Assembly (NCBI GenBank): GCA_005793375.1
Contig: SXSK01000292.1
Location: 1-49,247 of the forward strand
Direction of reading: 5' to 3'
Length of the DNA: 49,247 bases
Source: Verrucomicrobiales bacterium
GTDB lineage: Bacteria; Verrucomicrobiota; Verrucomicrobiia; Limisphaerales; UBA9464
Shown: one piece after another, positions 27,074 to 36,600 of the stretch
Numbering within the stretch: position 1 is the stretch's first letter
Layout: each line of letters starts with the position of its first letter
Made by a program: the position numbers and the translations under genes
Notes under the pieces: model-generated
Database searches by the model: none
Told to the model about the DNA's origin: nothing
What the model saw: the letters and a program-made list of their open reading frames with translations, nothing else

Positions 27074-27715
27074 ATGAAGAGCCGATTCGCCTGGGTTGCA
27101 GGAGCAGCTGCTGCGTTTGCGGCATTCTTAATGGTCGCATGTGGCCCGGAAACTCCAAAAACCCAATCGGCACCCATGATTGATTCATCTCCTTCCCGCT
27201 CCGAACTGGCTACCTTTGGCGGCGGCTGCTTTTGGTGTGTCGAGGCCGTCTTCGAAAAGCTTAGAGGAGTGAAGACTGTCACCAGCGGCTACAGCGGTGG
27301 CCATGTCGTCAATCCGACTTACGAACAAATCTGTCAGAAGGATACCGGCCACGCTGAAGTGGTTCAGGTGGAGTTTGACCCCACCATCATTTCATTTGAG
27401 CAGTTACTCGACGTGTTCTGGATCGCCCATGATCCCACCACCATGAACCAGCAGGGCGCCGACCGCGGGCCTCAGTATCGTTCCATGATCTTCTATCATA
27501 GCCCTGAACAACTGGCTTACGCGGAACGTTCCAAGGCCATCGCGAGTTCCCCAGATCAGTATAACGGCCGAATTGTGACAGAGATTTCAGCGCTGCAGAA
27601 GTTTTACCCCGCCGAAGGTTATCACCAGGATTACTACCAGAAGAACTCTTCCCAACCTTACTGCCAGGTCGTCATTGCCCCAAAACTTCGCAAGCTCGAA
27701 AGCCTCTTCAAATAA
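27074..27715 (+). CDS. msrA: peptide-methionine (S)-S-oxide reductase, lipoprotein form
   Basis: MsrA reduces methionine-S-sulfoxide in proteins. The 213-residue product has the active-site motif GGGCFWCVEAVF (nucleophile Cys52), the GHAEVVQVEFDP segment, and YHQDYYQKN near the end. A further Cys in SSQPYC is a likely resolving residue. The N-terminus is a lipoprotein signal (hydrophobic run ending LMVAC, Cys23), so this enzyme should act outside the cytoplasm, tethered to a membrane. The ATG at 27074 is chosen because the signal peptide follows it; the frame is open back to 26933. It lies 177 bases after dapA. Confidence 0.92.
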   Translation: MKSRFAWVAGAAAAFAAFLMVACGPETPKTQSAPMIDSSPSRSELATFGGGCFWCVEAVFEKLRGVKTVTSGYSGGHVVNPTYEQICQKDTGHAEVVQVEFDPTIISFEQLLDVFWIAHDPTTMNQQGADRGPQYRSMIFYHSPEQLAYAERSKAIASSPDQYNGRIVTEISALQKFYPAEGYHQDYYQKNSSQPYCQVVIAPKLRKLESLFK

Positions 27716-27743
27716 GCCCCCCAAAGCTCGGCCTCCAGGGTTC

Positions 27744-28118
27744 TCATGCCTTCATGCCACCTGGCTCGACATCTCCGGATGGCCGGAGAAATGTGTCCGC
27801 ATTGGCCTCTTCCGTTCTGGGTTCCAAACAAGCAAAGTCTTTTTCGACGTCCAATCGAGTCCCACCGATCAGTGCGTAGGTCAACCCAACCTCCGTGGAT
27901 GCCGCCCAGCGTTTACCGTCCTCACTAGGAATACGGACGGAAAGCTGCATTCCGCTAAGCGATGCTTGCGCCGGCCCCTCGAACAATTGCAGCGAGCAAC
28001 GCAGATTGCCATTGGCTAAGGCCACGGTGGTTTCCACCCACCCGACCTCTGCCAAATGGCGGACCTCGCTTTGGCGCAATCGAAATCGGATGGAGTGGGA
28101 ACTCATTCGCAGTTTCAT
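27744..28118 (-). CDS. DUF7009-like small protein
   Basis: This 124-residue protein matches a small uncharacterised family I associate with DUF7009. The N-terminal SIRFRLRQSEVRHLAEVG leads to a VETTVAL strand. The C-terminal half has KRWAASTEVGLT and VEKDFACLEPR. It is cytoplasmic, with no signal or membrane segment, and no function is known. The ATG and length agree with the family. It lies 64 bases after the rhodanese-like gene on the same strand and may be co-transcribed. It converges on msrA, 28 bases away. Confidence 0.75.
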   Translation of the reverse strand: MKLRMSSHSIRFRLRQSEVRHLAEVGWVETTVALANGNLRCSLQLFEGPAQASLSGMQLSVRIPSEDGKRWAASTEVGLTYALIGGTRLDVEKDFACLEPRTEEANADTFLRPSGDVEPGGMKA

Positions 28119-28182
28119 CGTTGGGTCATTGGTTAGAACATGGAAAATGGAAATAGGTTACATCGAGAGGGACGTCGTTCCA

Positions 28183-28731
28183 TCAATCCACGTTCGGCAC
28201 GGGAGCTCGGAATTCAGGTTTCAACAACTTGCCAAACGACTCGTTATAAGGATGAACCACAGTCGCCATTTGTCCATTGGTCTCCAAGGGCAAACCCGCA
28301 TTGGCCCAGGCAAAAATGGAGCCCTCAATGTTTGCCACGTTGGTAAAGCCCGCCTTGATCAATCGCGTCGCCAATTCCGAGGAACGATAGCCTACAGCGT
28401 AATACACCAATACCGGTCGCGCCAAATCCAGTTTAAGCAGGAGTTGATCCGGTTTAGTCTTTGGGTCGACTCGTTGCGCATTCGGCAGATGGCTAATTTT
28501 AAACTCCTCAACCGTTCGAATATCCAACAATTGCGGCTGAGGACCATTGGTGGATTGAAGCCAAACCTGAGCCTCCACGGGGGACAGTTGTCGAACTTGT
28601 GGAAAGCGCGTTCTGACAATGGATTGCATCCCTCGGAGTCCGTCCTTTTCGGGATCAAGACCCCAGGCTAGCCAGCCCCCTGTTCCCAAGCCAGCCACGC
28701 CCAAAACACGAATCCAATGCCGTCTTCTCAC
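28183..28731 (-). CDS. membrane-anchored rhodanese-like protein with active-site Cys replaced by Tyr
   Basis: This 182-residue protein, from a GTG at 28731 preceded by a G-rich run, has a basic N-terminus and one hydrophobic anchor (about 7-24). A rhodanese domain follows: PQLLDIRTVEEF, the active-site loop VYYAVGYRSSELA, and FTNVANIEGSIFAWANAGLPL. In working sulfurtransferases the loop is Cys-x-x-Gly-x-Arg; here Tyr111 (codon TAC at 28399-28401) stands where Cys belongs, while Gly and Arg are kept. Sulfur transfer is therefore unlikely unless another Cys serves. It may be a binding or regulatory module. The frame stays open up to 28911, but that extension does not resemble the family. Confidence 0.78.
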   Translation of the reverse strand: MRRRHWIRVLGVAGLGTGGWLAWGLDPEKDGLRGMQSIVRTRFPQVRQLSPVEAQVWLQSTNGPQPQLLDIRTVEEFKISHLPNAQRVDPKTKPDQLLLKLDLARPVLVYYAVGYRSSELATRLIKAGFTNVANIEGSIFAWANAGLPLETNGQMATVVHPYNESFGKLLKPEFRAPVPNVD

Positions 28732-28976
28732 GCCCCCAAGCCTAACCCATTGGTTGGGCTTGGGAAGACTGGGGTTGCCGAGTTCATCGCGACCACCGTT
28801 GAACGCAAGTTCCAGGGAAGATATCGGACTCGCGGGGTAGTCGAATGGAACACTCAGTCCATCGAATTCGTGAGCGCATTGGTCCAACTTGGTCCAATGG
28901 AAAACGTTCAAAATCCCGACGCTTGTGGTCTGACCAGCAGAAGGGAGATACTCAAGTCCGACATATCTTCGGAACC

Positions 28977-30365
28977 ATGGCAGAAAAAAGCATCAACCTC
29001 ATTCCCGCCGCCCAACGCGAACTGTTCGACAAGGGCATGGCAGCGCTGCAAAAGAACAACCTGGATTACGCCGTTGCTTTGTTCACCCAAGTATTAAAGG
29101 CAGAACCGGGCTTCTTCGACTGCCGACAGGCCTTACGCGTGGCTCAACACAAACGCTCCGGCAGCAAGACCAGCATGTTCCGAAAATTTGTCGGATCCGC
29201 TAGCACCCTCACCAAGGGTCAAATTGCCCTACGCTCGAATCCTTACGAAGCCCTCAATGTCGCCGAAGACATCCTGAATGAGGATCCCACGAATTCCGAC
29301 GCCCACGAACTCCTGGCCAACGCCGCGCTCGCTGCCAACTTGCCAAAAACCGCGGTTCTCTCCCTCGAAGTCGCCTTCAAAGCTCATCCAAAGAATCGAA
29401 AACTCGCCGAAAAACTCGCCGATACGCTCACTGCATTGGGGCAAAACCAACGCGCTGAAAAAATATTTCGCGACCTGCTCACCGCCTTCCCCAATGACCC
29501 CGGCCTGAACGAAAAGCTTAAGAATACATTGGCTAACCGAACCTTGGCTGAGGGGGGCTACGATTCACTGGCAGATGGAACCGGTTCCTATCGCGATGTC
29601 CTTCGAAACCGGGATGAAGCCAAGCTTCTGGAACAGGAAAGCCGCGCCATCAAAGACGTCGATGTCGCCGCATCGCTCATCGCGGACCTGGAATCTCGAC
29701 TTCAATCCGAACACAACAATGTCCGGATGCTGCTCCAACTCGCCGAATTGTATTTGAATCGTGCCGATTTTGATCGCGCGCTCGACTACCAACAGCTCGC
29801 AGTCGATGCCGGCGGGGTCAACGATCCGACCATTCTGAAAGCCATGAACGACACGCGCGTGGCGAGATATGATCACGAATTGCAAACGCTGGACCGTTCG
29901 TCGCCGGATTACGAAGCCAAATTAGCCGAATTGGCTGCCCAAAAAGCCAAGTTCTTGCTCGAGGACGCCCGGAAACGCGCCGAACTTTATCCGAGCGATT
30001 TGCTGATCCGTTATGAATTGGGCGATCTGTATTTCCAAGCCCGCAAGATCGGCGAAGCCATCGCGGAATTGCAAAAAGCACAGAACAATCCGAATCGCCG
30101 CATTAGTGCCATGAATCTGCTGGCTCAGTGTTTCGCGAAACGTGGCATGAACGATCTCGCGGCAAAAAAGCTACAGGAAACGATCAAGGAGAAACTGGTG
30201 TTCGATGATGAAAAAAAGGACCTGCACTACCAACTCGGTATGGTTCTCGAGAAACAAGGAAAAAAGGAAGAAGCCATCGAGCAATTCAAAACCATCTATG
30301 AACAAGACATCGGATACCGGGATGTCATGACCCGCGTCGACAACTACTACGCGGCCCAAGGTTGA
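28977..30365 (+). CDS. tetratricopeptide repeat protein
   Basis: This 462-residue protein is made of TPR-like helical hairpins (GMAALQKNNLDYAVALFTQVL, LANAALAANLPKTAVLSLEVA, LAQCFAKRGMNDLAAKKLQ, YQLGMVLEKQGKKEEAIEQF). The first TPR is followed by a short non-repeat region with SKTSMFRKF. It has no signal peptide or membrane helix and is Lys/Glu-rich, so it is probably a cytoplasmic scaffold. The ATG at 28977 is preferred because the conserved start AEKSINLIPAAQ follows it. Its stop is 4 bases from the convergent oxidoreductase gene. Partners are unknown. Confidence 0.82.
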   Translation: MAEKSINLIPAAQRELFDKGMAALQKNNLDYAVALFTQVLKAEPGFFDCRQALRVAQHKRSGSKTSMFRKFVGSASTLTKGQIALRSNPYEALNVAEDILNEDPTNSDAHELLANAALAANLPKTAVLSLEVAFKAHPKNRKLAEKLADTLTALGQNQRAEKIFRDLLTAFPNDPGLNEKLKNTLANRTLAEGGYDSLADGTGSYRDVLRNRDEAKLLEQESRAIKDVDVAASLIADLESRLQSEHNNVRMLLQLAELYLNRADFDRALDYQQLAVDAGGVNDPTILKAMNDTRVARYDHELQTLDRSSPDYEAKLAELAAQKAKFLLEDARKRAELYPSDLLIRYELGDLYFQARKIGEAIAELQKAQNNPNRRISAMNLLAQCFAKRGMNDLAAKKLQETIKEKLVFDDEKKDLHYQLGMVLEKQGKKEEAIEQFKTIYEQDIGYRDVMTRVDNYYAAQG

Positions 30366-30369
30366 TTTA

Positions 30370-31467
30370 TCAGCGATGCAGGCTCAACCCGCACGCTTGC
30401 AGCAGTGTGGTCTGAACCAGGAGATCATGAGCATACGGGAAGTCGGATGACTTTTCCCCGCGCAGGATCTTCGCCATGTCTGCGGCGTCGCCCACATAGC
30501 GTTGGTATTTAGGTAGTGCCACTTGCTGGGTCCCACGCCGGTACCGCTCGCCGCGGTCTTTTGATAAGGACAGGCGCACCGACGGATTATCCAATGGTTG
30601 GATGTGAAATGTCCCTTCGGTTCCGCAGACGACCAAGTGCCGCCGTTCAAATCCTTCCACTTCCATCGCGCTGACTTTGACCGTTGCCAGCGCTTTCGGG
30701 TACTGAAGAACCGTCAGCATGTTGTCGAGCAAGCCATCCTTCCGCTCCGACACGTGCTGATTGCAGCCTTGGACTTTTTTCGGCTGACCCAAAATCCGTA
30801 TAACGGTATCCAATACGTGCCCTCCCAACTCAAATAGGATCCCACCTCGATATGCGGCTAGACCATTTCGATCGTCCGCCCCGACCACTTTGCTCATCAC
30901 CGTGTGCACTTCGAACACGTCTCCCAACCACCCGCGCTCAAGAAATTCTCGCAACATGACAATCCCCGGATTGTACCGGTACATGTAACCCATTTGAACC
31001 AACAACTTCTTCCGGGCAGCCATGTCGAGGATACGCCGAAACTGCGGCAGGGATTCACCCGCGGGTTTGTCAATGTGCACGTGTTTTCCCGCGCGAACAC
31101 ACACTTCAGCGACGTCCAACAGGTGGCGCACTTCAGTCTCGACCAAGACGGCGTGCAATCCAGGCACATTCAGCAGCTGCTCCTGGGTCATCCACGGCAG
31201 TCCCTGGTACAAAGTCTGTCCTGAGGCGCTATTCCGAAGGGTCTCGTTGGGCTCACAAATCCCGACAACTTCATACTCGGGTGATGCCCGGTACACGGCC
31301 AGTTTACTCGCATGAGCATGGCCCACGCCAATCTGCCCAATCTTGATGCGGCGCGATGACGTTGTGCGGAATTCCTGCGCGGAGACGAAGTCCGTGAGCA
31401 TTGCCATTCCAGCACCGGCGATGCCCAACTCCTTCAGCATTTCCCGACGTGATATGATTGGGTTCAT
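30370..31467 (-). CDS. Gfo/Idh/MocA-family NAD(P)-dependent oxidoreductase, exported by Tat
   Basis: This 365-residue protein opens with a twin-arginine type signal (SRREMLKELGIAGAGMAML) and then the Rossmann start IKIGQIGVGHAHASKL. The motif HVHIDKPAGE supplies the conserved Lys-Pro of the family. The C-terminal half forms the substrate-binding beta-sheet (GILFELGGHVLDTVIRILG). Members oxidise or reduce sugars and inositols. It is last in a minus-strand run: PVC cytochrome protein (36719), DHODH-like, SMP-30-like, then this gene 18 bases on. Export by Tat suits its cytochrome-bearing neighbours. Substrate unknown. Confidence 0.85.
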   Translation of the reverse strand: MNPIISRREMLKELGIAGAGMAMLTDFVSAQEFRTTSSRRIKIGQIGVGHAHASKLAVYRASPEYEVVGICEPNETLRNSASGQTLYQGLPWMTQEQLLNVPGLHAVLVETEVRHLLDVAEVCVRAGKHVHIDKPAGESLPQFRRILDMAARKKLLVQMGYMYRYNPGIVMLREFLERGWLGDVFEVHTVMSKVVGADDRNGLAAYRGGILFELGGHVLDTVIRILGQPKKVQGCNQHVSERKDGLLDNMLTVLQYPKALATVKVSAMEVEGFERRHLVVCGTEGTFHIQPLDNPSVRLSLSKDRGERYRRGTQQVALPKYQRYVGDAADMAKILRGEKSSDFPYAHDLLVQTTLLQACGLSLHR

Positions 31468-31485
31468 GGGAACTGGTTTCCGAGG

Positions 31486-32376
31486 TTAGCGCTTGTTTCG
31501 CTGCCATTCCAATCCGGGGCGGTCTACCCGAAAGGCCACGAGCCGGGTATGGTCAACTTCCGTCACGTATGCGGTGCGTCCATCCTTGCCACCGAAACAA
31601 ATGTTCGATGGACGACTGCCCAGGACATCGATTTCCTTCAAGATCACTCCCTTCGGCGTCATCTTGACGACCGTCCCCTTGCCATGACGAGTGATGTACA
31701 GGTTGCCATCGACATCGCATCGCATCCCATCGAAGCCGAAGTCGGGAAACTGCTTTATCAACCGTTTGTTTACCAACCCTCCATCCGGACGGATCTCAAA
31801 GGCCCAAACATTGCGTTGAACACTTTCGTTCACGTAAAGAGTGCGACCATCAGGGCTGACCTCAATGCCATTGGTGGTGCCCATGTTCTCAGCCACGCGC
31901 GTGACCTTTCCGTCCGGATTAATTCGCCAAACCTGACCGGTACCGTCTTTCCAATTGGGATCACTGGCGTAGAGAGCACCACTCGACGTGATGGCCAAAT
32001 CATTGGGTTGATTCATCGCCGATTCATGGGCGTGTACCGAGATGGCACGTGTGCGCGGATGGATTTTCAAAACGCGATGGTCGACATAATCCGCGACGTA
32101 CATCGAGCCATCCTTGCCGAACCGAATGCCATTGCCAGTCCCTTTGCCCGGCAATGTGACAAAAAGTTCAGCGGCACCCACCGGCGTTACTTTGCCGATG
32201 GTTTGTTGCCTGGCGAAATTGACAGCATAGATGTTCCCGCGTCGATCCACAGCAGGCCCTTCGATGCCGGGTGTGAAGGCTCCCTCAGGTGTCAGGGCGG
32301 CAGCCTGAAACAGCGTTTCGGCGGCGTGCGAGGTCCACGCGGACAGGGCGAGAATCCAGAGATGACGTGATATCAT
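31486..32376 (-). CDS. exported SMP-30/gluconolactonase-like beta-propeller protein
   Basis: This 296-residue protein has a Sec signal (MISRHLWILALSAWTSHAAE). The rest forms a six-bladed SMP-30/gluconolactonase/LRE-like propeller: EGPAVDRRGNIYAVNF, MNQPNDLAITSSGALYASDP, TNGIEVSPDGRTLYVNES, GMRCDVDGNLYITRHG and PSNICFGGKDGRTAYVTEV. Conserved Glu, Asn and Asp residues for a divalent metal appear in these strands. It probably opens sugar lactones in the periplasm, matching the adjacent sugar-type oxidoreductase 18 bases downstream. A gene of this type next to a Gfo/Idh enzyme is common in carbohydrate oxidation clusters. Confidence 0.85.
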   Translation of the reverse strand: MISRHLWILALSAWTSHAAETLFQAAALTPEGAFTPGIEGPAVDRRGNIYAVNFARQQTIGKVTPVGAAELFVTLPGKGTGNGIRFGKDGSMYVADYVDHRVLKIHPRTRAISVHAHESAMNQPNDLAITSSGALYASDPNWKDGTGQVWRINPDGKVTRVAENMGTTNGIEVSPDGRTLYVNESVQRNVWAFEIRPDGGLVNKRLIKQFPDFGFDGMRCDVDGNLYITRHGKGTVVKMTPKGVILKEIDVLGSRPSNICFGGKDGRTAYVTEVDHTRLVAFRVDRPGLEWQRNKR

Positions 32377-32429
32377 GGAGCTGCCTTGGTTATGAGGTGA
32401 GCAGCCTCATTCGTCAAAGCAAACGCACG

Positions 32430-33491
32430 CTACCATTCCGGATGGGCTCGTTTGGCATCGATCGCCAAATTCGGCAAATACATCGGCGACGATCCGCAGA
32501 GCACGCCATCAGCACCTGAATTGAAGAAATCTTCGAAGTCCTGGTTCGACGAAACCCCGCCCACCGCCACGACTGCGAGGTCTAACCGGTCTGCATCCAC
32601 CCAACGCCGCGCCGCGCGCACCGTAGCGACGGAAGGTTCATGAATCGCTCGCCCCAACAATCCTGCGACCTTGAACTTCTCGCCAAAGACAGGTCGACCG
32701 TCGGGCCGAACGATGGGACGGCTGATTCCATTCAGCAACGTCACTCCTTGGGCAATTCCGTCGACATTTCGGAGGAAACAACGAAGTTCCTCATCGGACG
32801 GAAAGGCTCCTATTTTGAGCAACAGCGGCGTCTTGCCAATTCCCCGACGCAATCGCTGGGCAAGGATCCGCGTCGCTTCGGGATCTTGGTAGAGTGTCCC
32901 TTCAGCAGAACAGACATTGGGACAAGACAGATTTGCCTCAATAACCGGGGCTCCGGCTTCCACAGCCCACGCCGCGCACTGGGCATAATCATCGGCCAAT
33001 GCCGTGATGGATGGAGCGGCTTCCGGAGTGCCCACGACAGAAACGATCAACAGTTGCCCCGTGGACAACCCGCTCACGGTCGCCCGGATATCTCGTCGCC
33101 ACTCTTCCGGCGCAACCGAGGGCATGCCAAAACAGACAGAAGAACTGATTTGGGACGGATCCGAAGATGGAGTCTGCGTGGCCACCACAACCCCATCGGG
33201 AAGCCGAGTCTCTTCCACGAAAACCCAGTTCGGCCAAGGGTAACTCGGGCGGGGAACGGAGCGCACCGTCTTGTATGTCAGAATATCAAAACCGCGTTCT
33301 GCGTAGGGCAACACCCAACGGCTATTCGGCAATAATCCCGCAGAAATGCCAATCCGGCTTCTCACCGAAAATCCCATAAAACTCTTCAATGGCGTTAGAG
33401 GTACCATCGGACATGGTCCTTCAAAATGCGGTCCCCGCAGGCAATTCGCCTCCCACGTGTCTTGAATGTCATAGGTGCACGGCAACGGCAT
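32430..33491 (-). CDS. dihydroorotate dehydrogenase-like flavoprotein
   Basis: This 353-residue protein is a class 1-type DHODH-like FMN TIM barrel. NSRWVLPYAERGFDILTYKT, the motif EANLSCPNVC (Cys in the position of the catalytic base region) and LLLKIG are present. The final VVAVGGVSSNQDFEDFFNSG and GVLCGSS form the FMN-phosphate loop. Biosynthetic PyrD oxidises dihydroorotate. Here the gene sits inside an exported oxidation cluster with no other pyrimidine gene, so a role in catabolism or an unknown substrate is possible. The ATG at 33491 is preferred to a GTG four codons upstream. It lacks a signal peptide, unlike its operon neighbours. Confidence 0.78.
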   Translation of the reverse strand: MPLPCTYDIQDTWEANCLRGPHFEGPCPMVPLTPLKSFMGFSVRSRIGISAGLLPNSRWVLPYAERGFDILTYKTVRSVPRPSYPWPNWVFVEETRLPDGVVVATQTPSSDPSQISSSVCFGMPSVAPEEWRRDIRATVSGLSTGQLLIVSVVGTPEAAPSITALADDYAQCAAWAVEAGAPVIEANLSCPNVCSAEGTLYQDPEATRILAQRLRRGIGKTPLLLKIGAFPSDEELRCFLRNVDGIAQGVTLLNGISRPIVRPDGRPVFGEKFKVAGLLGRAIHEPSVATVRAARRWVDADRLDLAVVAVGGVSSNQDFEDFFNSGADGVLCGSSPMYLPNLAIDAKRAHPEW

Positions 33492-33626
33492 CGTTGAAAA
33501 CACCTACCACAGTTCCCCAAATTCTTCAACGCGATTGGACCAGGCTCTCCACAAAGTATCGCGACCGTTGGCTAAACGGCCTCTCTCCGATTCAAGATCA
33601 CCCACCATCACCCGTCACCCGTTGCA

Positions 33627-36600
33627 TCACTTCGGGGGTTCCGCTTTGGAGACAAACTCCAGCAGATCCGCCATCTGTTGCCATGTCAGCCCCGCCCCCA
33701 ACCCATCGGGCATGAGAGATTGTCCCGAACTCTTCATCCCCTTGATTTTCGTCCGAGGCAACGTGAGTTCTTGTTGGTTAGCCATCCGAAGAGTGACGTG
33801 GCTGGTGGTTTCGTTGGCGATAATTGTCAGATAGGAATCGTCGTCGCGCGTTTCCACCTGGAAAGCGATATACTGCGGGGCGACTTCAGCATTGGGATGC
33901 AAAATACTGGTCAGCAACTTCTCTTTGCCACCTGACTTCACCGTGACGAAGTCAGGTCCTAGGGCGGAACCATCTTTGCCCACCCGATGACATGAGGCAC
34001 AACGTTCTAAATAGATCGGCTTGCCACGTTCCGCGTCTCCCGCCAATGGCAGGGATCCCTGAAAACTCTTGAGTACGTCTGCCGAGCTGGATTCCGGCGG
34101 AAACACTTGGTTGGCCAATCGGGCAATGGACGTGTCTTTATGGCCCCGAAGACTGGCGACAGTGGCCAGGGGAATTTCCGACGCGTTCACCGTCTTGGAC
34201 TCCAAGGCTGCCAGCAAAACACGCACTCGATCCGTACGTGTGGTCAAGGCTGCCAGTGCCTCTGCTCGCAGTCGTCCCGAATACTCCCGCCACGATTGCA
34301 GCAAAATCGTCGCCACTTCGGGATTCGGATACTGAGCCAACGACGAAATTGCGGCTGCTCGAATGGGATCCCCAACCTCCCCTCCGGTCACCAGAGTCGC
34401 CAAGATTTTTCCCGACTCTTCAAATGTGGTGAGGGCAAGCAATTGAATGGCTTCCAGGCGCTCGCGATCTTCCAGCCGTCCATCAACCGCTCGCAATCGC
34501 GCCCTATCAAAAAGAGATTTAAGACGTCCCCCTCGATCCAAAGTGCTGGGGGAAACTCCCGCCCTGGAACTCCCCGCTAACAGCGCACGTGCCAAGGACG
34601 CCATCCAGCGGGCGTTTTGAGCCTGAAGCGCAAACTCAAGCACCCCTTCCACCTCCGTTTCGTGATGCCGGGCTCCGATCAACTGTACCAGCTTTGCCGT
34701 GAAATCAGCGCCCCCCTTGGCTTCCAGCAATGTTCGATCCGAAACCAGGGCCGTGAACATAGCCCAAGCCCCATCGCTCAATGAATTTAATATCGCCACC
34801 GTCATCCAGGGATCGCCGGCATCCCGCCGCGCCAGTGCCACCAATGCTGTCGTTCGGCCTGGATGTCGGACTTCGCCCAGGGAAAGGGCCAATTGATAGC
34901 GCACCTGCAGCGATTCATCAGCAGTCATGCTCAGCAATCTTTCAACCAGCGCTGGGCTGCCGTTCGAGTTTATGAGGAATAACTCACTCAGCCGAATGGC
35001 ATGTTGCCGCACCCGGCTATCTGGGTCCGCCAAGCGCCCCAACAAATGACGCGACACATCCAGCGCACCCAGGCCCGCCAACGCATACAGACCATGCATT
35101 CGCCCCAGCGCCGTTGTGGAGTTCGAGACCAACGACTCAAGCGCGGGAATCGCCATCTTGTCTTGTTGCTCATAAATCAGCCGCGATGCCGTTTCCCGGG
35201 TCCAGCCATTGGCACTTTCCAATGCTCGCACTAACTCCAGTGACGAGGCTGTTCCCAAGACCAGCCGTTTCGGCCGTTGGAATCGTTCCGGCACGATCCG
35301 CCAGAGCCGGCCGCGATCATTGCCGCTGTTCAGATCTACATGCTTCTTGATCGCCTCTGGAATGGACCAGGGATGCTCAATAACTTCGCGATACATGTCC
35401 ACCACGTACAGGCAACCATCGGGGCCATTTTGAAAGTGAACCGGCCGGAACCAAGTATCGCGCGAGGCGAGAAATTCGACCTCTTTCTCGTCGTCTGGAC
35501 GTCTCGCGACCAGGCTCATTCCATCGGGTGACAGGAGCTTTCGATGAACCAAATTGCCTCCAGCGTCCCCGATGAACGCATTGTCCACAAAATCAGGTCC
35601 GTAGGCGTCACCGCGGTAAATCGTGGCACCGGTCGCACCCGTAAAGTAGCCTGAGACACGTCCGCCACCTTCCACGCCACCAGGCACCTCGCCGCTGATG
35701 CGCCAGCGTGTCCGAACAATGCGCCAGGGCTCATCCGGACTGATACGAAACACTTCGGCCGCCGGGCCATCTGCGGCAATACTCACCCGAGAGCTAGGCA
35801 TCGCGATGTCCGATTTGCGTGCCATATATCGGTGATCCATCAAGATCAGCTGCAGGTGATCACTATTGCTACAAACGAACTTTCGACCCGCACTGTCAAA
35901 CGAAAGTCCGTACTGTCCGCCGCCCGATTCCGGCCGAATCCGATGCGTCAACGGATCAAAACTAAAATCCAATCCCCGCAGATCCAACACCGGACCCTCC
36001 AGCGGTGGCACGGGCTGAACACGATTCCCACCAATGGGTCCCGTGGCTCCATGTATCCGATTGTCCAGCCCCCAATTAAAGGAATTGATTAACGCCTGAA
36101 CGTTTAACCTTGAAGCACCGCTGCCAAATCCGGTGAACACCACGCGGCGTTCGTCCGCCTTGTCGTCACCATTGGTATCCTTCAGCCAAATAATATCCGG
36201 AGTCGCGCCGACATAAACACCCCCGCGAGAACAAATCAGCGCCGTTGGCCATGGAAGGTTGTCGGCATAGACGGTGGACTTGTCGAAAACTCCATCGCCA
36301 TCGACGTCTTCCAACAGACGAATTCGTCCTGCATGCGGCGTTTCTTCCCGTCTCTCGGAGTAATCGATCATCTCCGCGACAAACAGCCTGCCTAACTCGT
36401 CAAAGCAAACCGTCACTGGGCTCGTGATGAGCGGTTCACTGGCGGCAAGCTCGAGCCGGAACCCAGGTTTAATTTGGAACGTTCCGCTGGCCTTGGCGGG
36501 TTCTACCGACGGGAATCGCGGCATTTCCCTGGAGGCAAGTTCCGGCTGCGGTGCTGTCTTCCCATAAGCATCGGAATAGGACACCCGAGTCTGCGGGGTC

